Assembly (NCBI RefSeq): GCF_000690055.1
Contig: NZ_JJNZ01000074.1
Location: forward strand, 1 to 62,516
Source of the DNA: Pseudoalteromonas fuliginea
GTDB lineage: Bacteria > Pseudomonadota > Gammaproteobacteria > Enterobacterales > Alteromonadaceae
Length of the DNA: 62,516 nucleotides
Reading direction: 5' to 3'
Below the pieces are notes generated by a model. It did not search any database, was not told the DNA's origin, and was given only the letters and a program-made list of their open reading frames with translations. The position numbers and the translations under genes were made by a program. The number at the start of each line of letters is the position of its first letter. Within the stretch, counting starts at the first letter, position 1. Shown in pieces: positions 28,046 through 36,752 of the stretch.

Positions 28046-29494
28046 TTATTTTTCTTTCAAATAAACGGTTTTCTTCTCTAGATATTGCTCTAGACCAAAT
28101 TTACCATCTTCGCCGCCAAAGCCGCTCTGTTTCCAGCCATTATGAAAACCTTGGTGCTGCTCACCCATACCACGGTTAATATAAACTTCACCCACTTCTA
28201 ATTCGTTAATGGCTTTATTAATATCGAAAAAGTTTTGCGTAAATATATAAGCGCTTAAGCCATAAATACTGTCGTTACAGTATTCAATCGCTTGCTCCAT
28301 ATCTTTAACTTTAACAATAGGGAGTACTGGGCCAAAAGTTTCTTCGTGCACTGCAATGTTATCTTGCTTAACGTCTACAAGTAACGTGGGTTCGTACCAA
28401 CAACCGCCTTCAAAACCCTCAACAGAAGCAACTTTACCACCAGTGGCGACAGAAGCGCCTTGTTGAATACTTTGTTGAACTATGTGATCAATGTTATCTA
28501 TTTCGCGTTGATTACATTTAGGACCCATTTGCGTATCTGGGTTCATAGGATCCCCAACACGAAGTGCTTTTACAGCTGGTATAAATTTAGCCATAAACGC
28601 ATCGTACACAGACTCTTGAACATATAAACGCTCAACACAGGTGCATACTTGCCCGCAGTTAGCAAAACGACCCCAAAGCGCACCTTCAACAGCCTCATCA
28701 AGGTCGGCATCGGCCATAACAACCATTGGCGCTTTACCGCCAAGTTCAAGCATTACAGGCGTCATGTATTCTGCGCTAGTTTTGTAGATTTGCTTACCTG
28801 CAGCAGTAGAGCCTGTCATGGTGATCATTTTAGTAATTGGGCTTTCACACAATGCTTGGCCAACAACAGAACCTGATCCATTAATAACGTTTAACACGCC
28901 AGCAGGAATACCCGCTTCGTTTGCTAAACGACCTAGCTCGGTGGTTGCTAAAGGTGTTTCTTGAGTAGGTTTTAATACAATAGAGTTACCTGTGATCAAC
29001 GCAGGTCCAATTTTACGACCAGCCAATGCCAGCGGAAAATTCCACGCAGTAATACCCACAACTACGCCTCGTGGCACTTTATGAATGTATATTTTTTCAT
29101 CATCGTTATCTGAAGGTAAAATATCGCCTTCAATAGTAAGTGCATGGTCGCATGCATAGTCAATAAAAGTCGCTGTTACGTCGACTTCCATTTGTGCAAC
29201 TGATAGTAATTTACCTTGCTCTGCAACAAGCATTGGTGCAAGAATATCTTTATTTTCACGAATTTTATTAGCAAACACACGCAATATATTTTGACGTGTG
29301 CGAGCTGTCAATTTAGCCCACTTTCTCTGCCCTACATTCGCTGATTCAAGTGCATACTGCGCATCTTCTATACAGCCTTTTGGTATTTCACCAATTTTTT
29401 TACCCGTAGATGGGCTTAATATTTCAATCGTGCCACTTGCTTTAGAAGCGACATATTCGCCATTTATAAAATTCACATTATTATGAAAGTTCAT
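28046..29494 (-). CDS. Aldehyde dehydrogenase, probable 3,6-anhydro-L-galactose dehydrogenase
   Basis: This 482-residue NAD(P)-dependent ALDH resembles lactaldehyde dehydrogenase AldA. It has WNFPLALAGRKIGPAL, LELGGKAPMVV (catalytic Glu), GQVCTCVERLYV (catalytic Cys) and a C-terminal GWKQSGFGGEDGK. I start at ATG 29494, preceded by GGGGAG; the open frame continues 10 codons into the upstream gene. It is the last gene of an MDR-SDR-ALDH operon under an ATTGTTAACAAT operator and shares that operator with the agarase and GH117 units. This fits oxidation of 3,6-anhydro-L-galactose to its acid. An aldA-type role in L-fucose or rhamnose use remains possible. Confidence 0.85.
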   Translation of the reverse strand: MNFHNNVNFINGEYVASKASGTIEILSPSTGKKIGEIPKGCIEDAQYALESANVGQRKWAKLTARTRQNILRVFANKIRENKDILAPMLVAEQGKLLSVAQMEVDVTATFIDYACDHALTIEGDILPSDNDDEKIYIHKVPRGVVVGITAWNFPLALAGRKIGPALITGNSIVLKPTQETPLATTELGRLANEAGIPAGVLNVINGSGSVVGQALCESPITKMITMTGSTAAGKQIYKTSAEYMTPVMLELGGKAPMVVMADADLDEAVEGALWGRFANCGQVCTCVERLYVQESVYDAFMAKFIPAVKALRVGDPMNPDTQMGPKCNQREIDNIDHIVQQSIQQGASVATGGKVASVEGFEGGCWYEPTLLVDVKQDNIAVHEETFGPVLPIVKVKDMEQAIEYCNDSIYGLSAYIFTQNFFDINKAINELEVGEVYINRGMGEQHQGFHNGWKQSGFGGEDGKFGLEQYLEKKTVYLKEK

Positions 29495-29498
29495 TGAA

Positions 29499-30272
29499 CT
29501 ATCTCCCCATCCATCCGCCATCAACCAATAAAATAGCGCCGTTTACGTAACTAGCAGCCTCAGAAGCCAAGAACACAGCAGGCCCTTTAAAGTCTTCAGG
29601 ATTTCCCCATCGACCTTGTGGAATACGCGCTAAGATGGCTGCATTACGCTCTTTGTCATTGCGTAATGCCTCAGTGTTATCGGTATCAATGTAACCTGGC
29701 GCAATCGCATTTACATTAATGCCTTTGCCAGCCCATTCATTAGAAAGCGCCATAACCAATTGCCCAATAGCACCTTTACTAGCTGCGTAACCTGGTACTG
29801 TAATACCACCTTGAAAAGTGAGCAAAGAAGCCGTGAAAATAACTTTACCCTCGCCATGCTCTATCATTTGTTTGCCTATTTCGCGGCTTAAAATAAATTG
29901 AGCATTTAAGTTAACTTCAATCACTTTATCCCATAAATCATCGCCATGCTCAGCCGCAGGAGCACGAAGGATTGTACCTGCATTATTGACTAAAATATCA
30001 ATTTTTGGAAAATCACTTTTTACATCATTAATAAACGAATAAAGCGCATCACGATCACCAAAATCACATTGGTAGGCTTTAAAATTTCGGCCAAGGGCTT
30101 TAACTTCTTTTTCTACTTCAGAGCCTTCAAGCTCTAAGCTTGCAGATACACCAATAATATCAGCGCCAGCCTGTGCTAAACCTAGAGCAATACCTTTACC
30201 AATACCGCGCTTACAACCTGTAACAAGGGCTACTTTGCCCTCTAAACTAAATTTTTCTAACATATTATTCAT
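29499..30272 (-). CDS. KduD-like short-chain dehydrogenase, probable 2,5-diketo-3-deoxy-L-galactonate reductase
   Basis: This 257-residue classical SDR has the cofactor loop TGCKRGIGKGIA, NNAGTILRAP, and the catalytic YAASK of VPGYAASKGAIGQL. It is close to KduD-type sugar-acid dehydrogenases. In the published anhydrogalactose route a KduD-like reductase turns 2,5-diketo-3-deoxy-L-galactonate into 2-keto-3-deoxy-D-gluconate, and that is the role I infer. The start ATG at 30272 has AAAGGT 9 bases upstream. It lies 22 bases after the MDR gene and 4 bases before the ALDH gene. Confidence 0.82.
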   Translation of the reverse strand: MNNMLEKFSLEGKVALVTGCKRGIGKGIALGLAQAGADIIGVSASLELEGSEVEKEVKALGRNFKAYQCDFGDRDALYSFINDVKSDFPKIDILVNNAGTILRAPAAEHGDDLWDKVIEVNLNAQFILSREIGKQMIEHGEGKVIFTASLLTFQGGITVPGYAASKGAIGQLVMALSNEWAGKGINVNAIAPGYIDTDNTEALRNDKERNAAILARIPQGRWGNPEDFKGPAVFLASEAASYVNGAILLVDGGWMGR

Positions 30273-30294
30273 TTTCATACCTTTATAATTTTTA

Positions 30295-31317
30295 TTATTG
30301 TGGGTTACATTCAACAAGCGCTTTCATGCCTTCTGGATTTCCATCCATACTCGCAAATGCACTACCAATATCAGTTAACGAACTAACCGAACTAATAAAA
30401 GGTTTAAGATCTATTTGGCCCGATGAAATTAATTCGATAGCCCAATCAAAGTCGGCCGCTTCGTATACACGTGCACCTAATAACTCCAACTCTTTCCAAA
30501 AGAATTGAAATAAATCGATTTCAGGTTTAACACTGTGAATAGCCACCATGACTATACGACCCCGGCGCCCTGCTATTTCAGTCATAGCCTCTATTGCGGG
30601 TTTTACGCCTGATACTTCAAATACAACATCAGCACCTTTTGTTTGCGTCCAGCTATCTACATAGGCAGCTAAATCTTCTTCAATGGGATTAACCGATTTA
30701 ACACCTAGCTCATCGGCAAAAGCACGGCGGCTTTCGTTAGGCTCAGACACGAGTACTTCTGCGCCAACACTTTTAGCAACCGCAGCAACTAATTGCCCAA
30801 TTGGCCCGCCACCAAGCACAACAACTTTCTCACCCGCTTGTAAGCGCGAGCGTCGTACATCATGGCACGCAACCGATAACGGCTCTATTAATGCGCCTTG
30901 TTTTAAATCAACGCCTGCTGGTAATTTATGCAAAGTACGCGCTTTAACTGTCCAGTTTGACTGAAAAGCACCTGGCGTATCTATTCCCATAAACTTTAAG
31001 TTTTGACAAATATGCGTATGCCCTGCATTACACGTAGGACAATCGCCACACCAATCTAGTGGACGTACTACCACGTTTTCGCCGACAGCAAAGCCTTCAA
31101 CGCCTTCACCTATTTCTGCAACAACACCTGATATTTCATGGCCAATTGTTTGCGGAATAGACACTCGTTGATCCATCACACCATGGTATATGTGCATATC
31201 AGTACCACAAATCCCAACGTATCCAACACTCAATCTAATCTCACCCGCTTTAGGTTTAATAGATGTGCCTTCAACAATGTTAAATGACTTGTTACCTATA
31301 TATTGTGCAGCTTGCAT
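30295..31317 (-). CDS. Zinc-type alcohol dehydrogenase, probable 2-keto-3-deoxy-L-galactonate 5-dehydrogenase
   Basis: This 340-residue medium-chain dehydrogenase has catalytic zinc ligands in GICGTDMHIYHG and GHEISGVV, four structural-zinc cysteines in CGDCPTCNAGHTHIC, and the Rossmann loop VVLGGGPIGQLVA. It is like threonine- or galactonate-5-dehydrogenase enzymes. As first gene of the MDR-SDR-ALDH operon, with an operator 112 bp upstream, its expected job is oxidation of 2-keto-3-deoxy-L-galactonate. The assignment rests on context. Confidence 0.82.
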   Translation of the reverse strand: MQAAQYIGNKSFNIVEGTSIKPKAGEIRLSVGYVGICGTDMHIYHGVMDQRVSIPQTIGHEISGVVAEIGEGVEGFAVGENVVVRPLDWCGDCPTCNAGHTHICQNLKFMGIDTPGAFQSNWTVKARTLHKLPAGVDLKQGALIEPLSVACHDVRRSRLQAGEKVVVLGGGPIGQLVAAVAKSVGAEVLVSEPNESRRAFADELGVKSVNPIEEDLAAYVDSWTQTKGADVVFEVSGVKPAIEAMTEIAGRRGRIVMVAIHSVKPEIDLFQFFWKELELLGARVYEAADFDWAIELISSGQIDLKPFISSVSSLTDIGSAFASMDGNPEGMKALVECNPQ

Positions 31318-31428
31318 ATTTTTATACCTTCAAGAATGTTTAATTAAATAGTGACCAAGTAATGCATCATTAAAACAATGCCGATACGAGGAATATCAAA
31401 GTGAACTATCACATCTTTGATATGGTTT

Positions 31429-31440
31429 ATTGTTAACAAT
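31429..31440. promoter_or_regulatory. Operator site A, perfect ATTGTTAACAAT palindrome
   Basis: Perfect 12-bp palindrome 112 bp upstream of the MDR-SDR-ALDH operon start, in the divergent gap shared with the FG-GAP lipoprotein gene. Confidence 0.75.
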
Positions 31441-31547
31441 TTACACCTAGGTATGTAATTTGTAAAGCCACTCTTAATATTTAATATAACTTCAGAGCAG
31501 TAAAGCGAGTCAGTTAAAAACATTAAGGCTTGGGTAATAAAATTTAC

Positions 31548-31576
31548 TTGTATGTTTTACTTTCAATCTATATTGT
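31548..31576 (+). promoter_or_regulatory. Candidate promoter of the FG-GAP lipoprotein gene
   Basis: TTGTAT and TATTGT are separated by 17 bases. The -10 element overlaps operator B, which would allow repression by occlusion. Promoter boxes are weak matches, so this is tentative. Confidence 0.35.
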
Positions 31577-31583
31577 CAACAAT
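31572..31583. promoter_or_regulatory. Operator site B (ATTGTCAACAAT)
   Basis: One-base variant of the palindrome, 26 bp before the GTG start of the lipoprotein gene. Confidence 0.7.
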
Positions 31584-31608
31584 TAACACAATGTAAGGAG
31601 GCACAATA

Positions 31609-33564
31609 GTGATTAAAAACAAAAAATCAATTTTTAGCTTAGTGATAATTAGCGCTATGAACTTAGCGGGATGCAGCCAAACCACACAAACGCCCAGTAG
31701 CCAAACAAGTAACAACGTTGTATTTTCTGATGTGTCTGAACAAGCTGGCTTAATAACACAAAAAAACTGGAAATATGGCGGCCCTACCATTGCCGATATA
31801 AACAGTGATGGTCATTATGACCTGCTGCTAACAAATCACGACACCACTCCTATTCGTTTATTTATGGCAAATGGAGATGGCACATACACACTACAAAACG
31901 ATATTTTTCCACGAGCAGATCTACACGGTATGTCGGCCGGTGATTACGACAACGATGGTGATCTCGATGTACTTATTGCACTAGGTGGTGGAAATGGCAC
32001 TACACCTCAACCCCAGCGACTACTTAAAAACAATAATGGTAAATTTGAAGATAAAACCGTTGAAGCTGGCTTATCTAAAATGGGGGCTCGCGGGCGTTCT
32101 GTGCGCTGGGTTGATATAGATAGCGATGGTGATCTTGATTTTATCCAAGTAAACGCCGAAAAATTAATTCACGAAAACTCCCCTCGTAATATCATTTTTG
32201 AAAATATCGGCAATGGAAAATTTACTTATCACCCATCAGCTACTTTTGAAAATATAAAAGCCGAGCGTGTATTATTAACCGATTACAATAACGATGACAT
32301 ACTCGATATTTTTGCTTTCGATGGATACAACAATTTAGCTATTTATCAAGGTAATAACGACTTTACCTTCGCCAATACGACTCAAGATCTATTAGGTGCA
32401 AATAGTGAAGCCTACAAAGGCACGCTCGCAGTTGCGCAAGCTGATATAGATAACGACGGCGATATGGACTACTACCTTGCTCGCGGAAAGCTAAGCTACA
32501 CTATCGCTAATAACAGTCTATCGTTTAATAAAGGCAGCAAACGACTAGACCTGCGTGATGAAGGTAATAAAAGTCACGATGGCATAACACTCATTACCGA
32601 CAACACAAACTCAGGAAGCCTTATACTAAGTGACTTTTATCACTTCCCGCGTGCCAAGCTATTAAGCCATATGGATGTGTACATAGGCGAGAAAAAAGAA
32701 TTAATAAATACACCCAATAAAAACACGAACATTAGCCAGAAAATAGCGCGCGGGTTTCCAACTAAGCTTGATAAAACTGGCTGGTACATTGGGTATTTAG
32801 GGAATAATAAATGGCGAGTAGAATGGGTACTTACCGATAACCTTGCATGGGATGTACGCGCATCATTCAAAAATGTAAAAGGCTATCAAAGCGATTGGCA
32901 ACCACAAAATCTCGCCCTTCCTGATGTATTACTACGTAACGATAATGGTAAGCTAGTTGATATTTCATCTAAATTACCAGCATTAACAAACAGTAATAAC
33001 TGGGGAGTTGTACCTGGCGATTTTAATAACGACACAAAAATAGACTTTATGGTCTATCGCTTTGGTGAACTAAAAGAGCGAGTTGCCGATGTTTTACTCA
33101 TTAACCAAGGTGATTACAACTTTAAAGCAACAATCACTCATAACGCCGATACCGAACGTGGCTTAGACTCACACGGCGATATGGGAGCCGCATTTGACTT
33201 CAACCTAGACGGAAAACTCGACCTACTAAGCGGAGATGAAGATAACGGCCAATGGCATTTATATAAAAATACCACAGAGTTAAGTCACGCCCACTTCACC
33301 CTTATTCGAGTTGGGTACTCAAAAAGTGGGGTTGATCCATATGGTGCAAAAGTACAAATTAAAACAGCAACTGCGAGCCAATATCAAGTTATTGGTTCAC
33401 AAAGTGCTACCCACTCGCAAAGCTTACTTAATATTGTACATTTTGGATTAGCACAGGCAGATTCAATCTCATCAGTTATTGTTACATGGCGAGATGGCAG
33501 CTCTGAGCATTTAAATAAACAACCTACAGATCAATTGATAAGTGTTGGTAACTTAAATAACTAA
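31609..33564 (+). CDS. FG-GAP/VCBS-repeat and ASPIC-domain lipoprotein
   Basis: The 651-residue protein starts with GTG, supported by AAGGAGG 8 bases upstream. A lipoprotein signal ends in LAGC (Cys at residue 22). Calcium-binding-type FG-GAP units recur (DINSDGHYD, GDYDNDGDLDV, VDIDSDGDLDF, ADIDNDGDMDY, FDFNLDGKLDLL), suggesting a beta-propeller. An UnbV/ASPIC-like module closes it (GVDPYGAKVQIKTA, VTWRDGSSEHL). Such CRTAC1-like proteins are common beside marine sulfatase genes but have no firm function. It has its own operator, so it belongs to the agar regulon. Glycan binding or an unknown enzymatic role on the cell surface is inference. Confidence 0.8.
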   Translation: MIKNKKSIFSLVIISAMNLAGCSQTTQTPSSQTSNNVVFSDVSEQAGLITQKNWKYGGPTIADINSDGHYDLLLTNHDTTPIRLFMANGDGTYTLQNDIFPRADLHGMSAGDYDNDGDLDVLIALGGGNGTTPQPQRLLKNNNGKFEDKTVEAGLSKMGARGRSVRWVDIDSDGDLDFIQVNAEKLIHENSPRNIIFENIGNGKFTYHPSATFENIKAERVLLTDYNNDDILDIFAFDGYNNLAIYQGNNDFTFANTTQDLLGANSEAYKGTLAVAQADIDNDGDMDYYLARGKLSYTIANNSLSFNKGSKRLDLRDEGNKSHDGITLITDNTNSGSLILSDFYHFPRAKLLSHMDVYIGEKKELINTPNKNTNISQKIARGFPTKLDKTGWYIGYLGNNKWRVEWVLTDNLAWDVRASFKNVKGYQSDWQPQNLALPDVLLRNDNGKLVDISSKLPALTNSNNWGVVPGDFNNDTKIDFMVYRFGELKERVADVLLINQGDYNFKATITHNADTERGLDSHGDMGAAFDFNLDGKLDLLSGDEDNGQWHLYKNTTELSHAHFTLIRVGYSKSGVDPYGAKVQIKTATASQYQVIGSQSATHSQSLLNIVHFGLAQADSISSVIVTWRDGSSEHLNKQPTDQLISVGNLNN

Positions 33565-33584
33565 TCCATAGCCGCAACTCTCAT

Positions 33585-33617
33585 GCCCCCTTAATTAAGC
33601 GAATAACGACAGGGGGC
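33585..33617. terminator. Convergent terminator-like hairpin
   Basis: GCCCCCT (33585-33591) pairs with AGGGGGC (33611-33617) around a 19-base loop. It lies between the convergent lipoprotein and sulfatase genes. T runs are poor. Confidence 0.55.
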
Positions 33618-33626
33618 TTATTATAT

Positions 33627-35069
33627 TTACTTGATAATGTAATTTGGGGTTTGTTTTGCCTGTTCAATATTCTGCTTATTTAACTGCTCAAAAAACTTAT
33701 CTATTTGTGCTTTGTATTCCCATGATTGCTGCAATACATTATTTGTATTGTGCTTATTCCACTCATTCCACAGCTTGGCTAATTTCGCTTGTTCAGCGGG
33801 TAATGTATCAACCAAGTTATGTTGCTCATACGGATCCGCTTTCATATCAAAAAAACTACGGCCTACATTCGGTAGTGGTTGGTTCATATATTTATAATCA
33901 GCGGTACGTACAGCATAAATATTCGGTGCCTCTTCTAAGCGCCAAAATAACGCCTGATGTGGGCTGCCTTGTTTAGTGCCTTGTAAAAATGGCAGTAAAT
34001 TAACACCATCTAATTTCTTATTATCAGCACCCGCTAGTGCAACTGAGGTTGCAGCAATATCAAGTGACGATACTAAACCAGTAAACTCTTCGCCTTTAGG
34101 AATTACCCCTGGCCAATGAGCGATAAAAGGAACGTGGATCCCGCCTTCTAGTAAAGCCACTTTACCTCTTCTAAAAGGTGAATTGTCAGCCCAATCGCTA
34201 GTCGGTTGCCAGCTTTCAGGAAATACCCCGCCATTATCCGATAAAAAGATAATAAGTGTATTATCTAACTGATTTATGCCTTTAAGTGCATCGACTACCA
34301 TACCTATTCCTTCATCCATAACATCAATCATGGCTGCATAAACACGTCGGTCTTCATCTTCAATATGCTTATATTTTTCAATATATTCAGCGGGTGCTTG
34401 TAGTGGCGTGTGAGGTGCGTTGTAAGATAAATACATAAAAAATGGCGATTCTTGCTGTCGGTGAATATACTTCACGGCATCACGACTAAGCGCTGTCGTT
34501 AAATATTCATCAAATTCGGTTACTTGAGTGTTACGCATCAGCGGCAGTGAATAACCATCTCCGCCAACCGTCACTTGATCAGGCATATAATTATGCCCGC
34601 CATCTAAAAAACCATAGAAATAGTCAAAGCCACGCTTATTAGGCTGAAAATGCGGTGCGCCACCCAAGTGCCACTTACCAAATACCGATGTATGATAGCC
34701 AACGTCTTGTAAACGATTGGCAAAGGTATTTTCAGATAGTGGTAGTCCCATATATTTATCTTGTGGCATATAACTTACATTGTTTTCCATACCTAAACGC
34801 GCTTGATAACGCCCAGTCAGTAAGCCTACACGTGAAGGACCACAGTAAGGGTGTGTCACATACGCATTTTTAAAGCGGGTGCCATTACTCGCTAATGCAT
34901 CAATATTAGGTGTTTTAATCTCTTTTGAACCAGTAAACCCTAAGTCACCATACCCTAAATCATCGGCGAGGATCACCACTATATTTGGTTTTTGCTCGCT
35001 GGCATTGACATTAAAACTGTTTATACTCATAAACATAGCTATCAGTATCAATAACACGTGTCGTCTCAT
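33627..35069 (-). CDS. Secreted formylglycine-dependent sulfatase (S1 family)
   Basis: The 480-residue protein has a Sec signal ending near NVNASEQ, the metal-binding LADDLGYGDLG, and the active-site CGPSR with Cys76 to be converted to formylglycine, followed by LLTGRY. Further ligands are in GKWHLGG and FLSDNGG. It follows the other sulfatase gene by 15 bases, so the two are one operon read from the promoter region at 36498-36752. Agar-type galactans carry sulfate esters, so removal of these is the likely role; the position specificity cannot be read. Confidence 0.92.
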   Translation of the reverse strand: MRRHVLLILIAMFMSINSFNVNASEQKPNIVVILADDLGYGDLGFTGSKEIKTPNIDALASNGTRFKNAYVTHPYCGPSRVGLLTGRYQARLGMENNVSYMPQDKYMGLPLSENTFANRLQDVGYHTSVFGKWHLGGAPHFQPNKRGFDYFYGFLDGGHNYMPDQVTVGGDGYSLPLMRNTQVTEFDEYLTTALSRDAVKYIHRQQESPFFMYLSYNAPHTPLQAPAEYIEKYKHIEDEDRRVYAAMIDVMDEGIGMVVDALKGINQLDNTLIIFLSDNGGVFPESWQPTSDWADNSPFRRGKVALLEGGIHVPFIAHWPGVIPKGEEFTGLVSSLDIAATSVALAGADNKKLDGVNLLPFLQGTKQGSPHQALFWRLEEAPNIYAVRTADYKYMNQPLPNVGRSFFDMKADPYEQHNLVDTLPAEQAKLAKLWNEWNKHNTNNVLQQSWEYKAQIDKFFEQLNKQNIEQAKQTPNYIIK

Positions 35070-35084
35070 TATTTAATCCTCTTT

Positions 35085-36497
35085 TTAATTATTTTTTTGA
35101 TGTATGCGATAGCCATCCATACGTGTCATTGCATGACCTTCGTATTCACGCTTTAATTGCCATAAAGGTCTTTCTAGTGTTAGTTCCCACTGGAATAGTT
35201 TTTTCATCAAGTTCGCTACTTGGTTTGGCTGCGACGATGCCAAATTATGGTTCTCTGATACATCGACAGAAAGATCGTACAGTTCAGCTGGCCGGTCAGG
35301 AAAACGCAGTAGCTTTAAGTCTTTGTCTCGAATAGCGGCTCGAGATTCCTTTTTCCAGTACAAGGTTTGATGAGGTCGTTGTGTGCTCTTTGATAATAAA
35401 AATGGCATCAAATCAACGCCATCGAGCTGCATCTGCTCAGTCACTTTGCCATTAGCAGCATGAATAAAAGTCGGTAATAAATCGAGTGAACTCACCGGAT
35501 ACGTATAGCGCGTATTATTACTTGAAAGCCTTTTAGGCCACTTTAATAACATAGGTACTCGGATCCCGCCTTCAAGATGATTGGCTTTAGTACCACTTAA
35601 TGGATAATTATTGGCATAATTTTGATCAGTCGGTCCGCCATTATCATTAATAAACACCACTAGAGTGTTATCACTAATTTTAAGTGCGTTAAGCTTATCT
35701 AATACAACAGCAATAGCGCGATCCATAGCAAAATTCATCGCAGCTAATATTTTTCTCTTACCTGTTAAATGTGGAAATTGAGCTAAATCAGCATTCGTTG
35801 CTTGCATCGGCGCATGCACCGCTGAAAACGATAGTACTGCAAAGAAAGGTTGTTTATTGACGACGGATTGACCAATAAAATGACTGGTTTGAGTCGCCAG
35901 TGCATCTGTTAAGTACCCTTCGTGTTCAATATAGTGTTTAAAGTCTCGCTCCATCTTTTGGGAAGGGTAAGCTTGTTGTTCCGCTTTGCCGTATGCAAAA
36001 TAACCACGTGCGCCTTCACGAAAGCCATAAAAGTTATCAAAGCCACGCTTAGTTGGATGATAATCATCGTGATTACCTTGATGCCATTTACCAAATAATC
36101 CCGTGTGGTAACCCAGTTCTTTGAGGTGATCGGCCATAGTAATTTGAGTGAAAGGTAAGCCCATTTTGTCGCCAGTGAAGCCTGATTTACTCATATAACC
36201 TGGCACATTATTTTCTTCAAAACCGAATCTTTGTTGATATTTCCCCGTATACAAGCCCGCGCGTGAAGGCCCACACACAGCCGCTGTAACATAGGCTTGC
36301 TCAAATACAACACTCTGACTTGCCAACTTATCGATTGTTGGCGTTTGCATTACTTCACTGCCCTGAAAACCGAAGTCGTGATAACCCGCATCATCGGAGA
36401 TAATCAACAGTATATTCGGTTGCTCTTCGCCGTAACATAGATTACTGAATACACTAAGCAGCAATAACCAATATATAGACTTTAAATGAATTCGCAT
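35085..36497 (-). CDS. Secreted formylglycine-dependent sulfatase (S1 family)
   Basis: The 470-residue protein has an N-terminal signal (LLLLSVFSNLCYGEE), metal ligands in ISDDAGYHDFG, and active-site CGPSRAGLYTGKY with Cys75. GKWHQGN and FINDNGGPT complete the site. It is first in a two-sulfatase operon and is divergent from the AraC-type regulator gene. An operator (site C) lies 177 bp upstream of its start. It differs clearly from its neighbour, so the two probably act on different sulfate positions. Confidence 0.92.
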   Translation of the reverse strand: MRIHLKSIYWLLLLSVFSNLCYGEEQPNILLIISDDAGYHDFGFQGSEVMQTPTIDKLASQSVVFEQAYVTAAVCGPSRAGLYTGKYQQRFGFEENNVPGYMSKSGFTGDKMGLPFTQITMADHLKELGYHTGLFGKWHQGNHDDYHPTKRGFDNFYGFREGARGYFAYGKAEQQAYPSQKMERDFKHYIEHEGYLTDALATQTSHFIGQSVVNKQPFFAVLSFSAVHAPMQATNADLAQFPHLTGKRKILAAMNFAMDRAIAVVLDKLNALKISDNTLVVFINDNGGPTDQNYANNYPLSGTKANHLEGGIRVPMLLKWPKRLSSNNTRYTYPVSSLDLLPTFIHAANGKVTEQMQLDGVDLMPFLLSKSTQRPHQTLYWKKESRAAIRDKDLKLLRFPDRPAELYDLSVDVSENHNLASSQPNQVANLMKKLFQWELTLERPLWQLKREYEGHAMTRMDGYRIHQKNN

Positions 36498-36673
36498 AGT
36501 GTCCCTTTATAACTGACATCTAGATTGATGTGAAAATGATGCCGACACCTTAAATTAGCTTTCGCCTTTACCGCATTCAATATCCTCTATAACGAGTTGT
36601 AAAATAGTCTTTCCTTTACTAATCAATATATTATAACAAGCTGTATTTCATCACCCCCACTCCAAAAAAGTAA

Positions 36674-36685
36674 ATTGTTAACAAA
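36674..36685. promoter_or_regulatory. Operator site C (ATTGTTAACAAA)
   Basis: One mismatch to the palindrome, between the divergent sulfatase operon and the araC-type gene; it could control either or both. Confidence 0.65.
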
Positions 36686-36752
36686 ACTTGACTTATAACC
36701 CTCATCACCACTATTGTTTTGGTTCTTGACCTATAAAAAATAAAAATTAGCG

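Noticed and set aside
28046..31317. L-fucose catabolic operon
   Set aside because: No fucose lactonase, fuconate dehydratase or fucosidase is present; the operator links it to agar genes. Not fully excluded.
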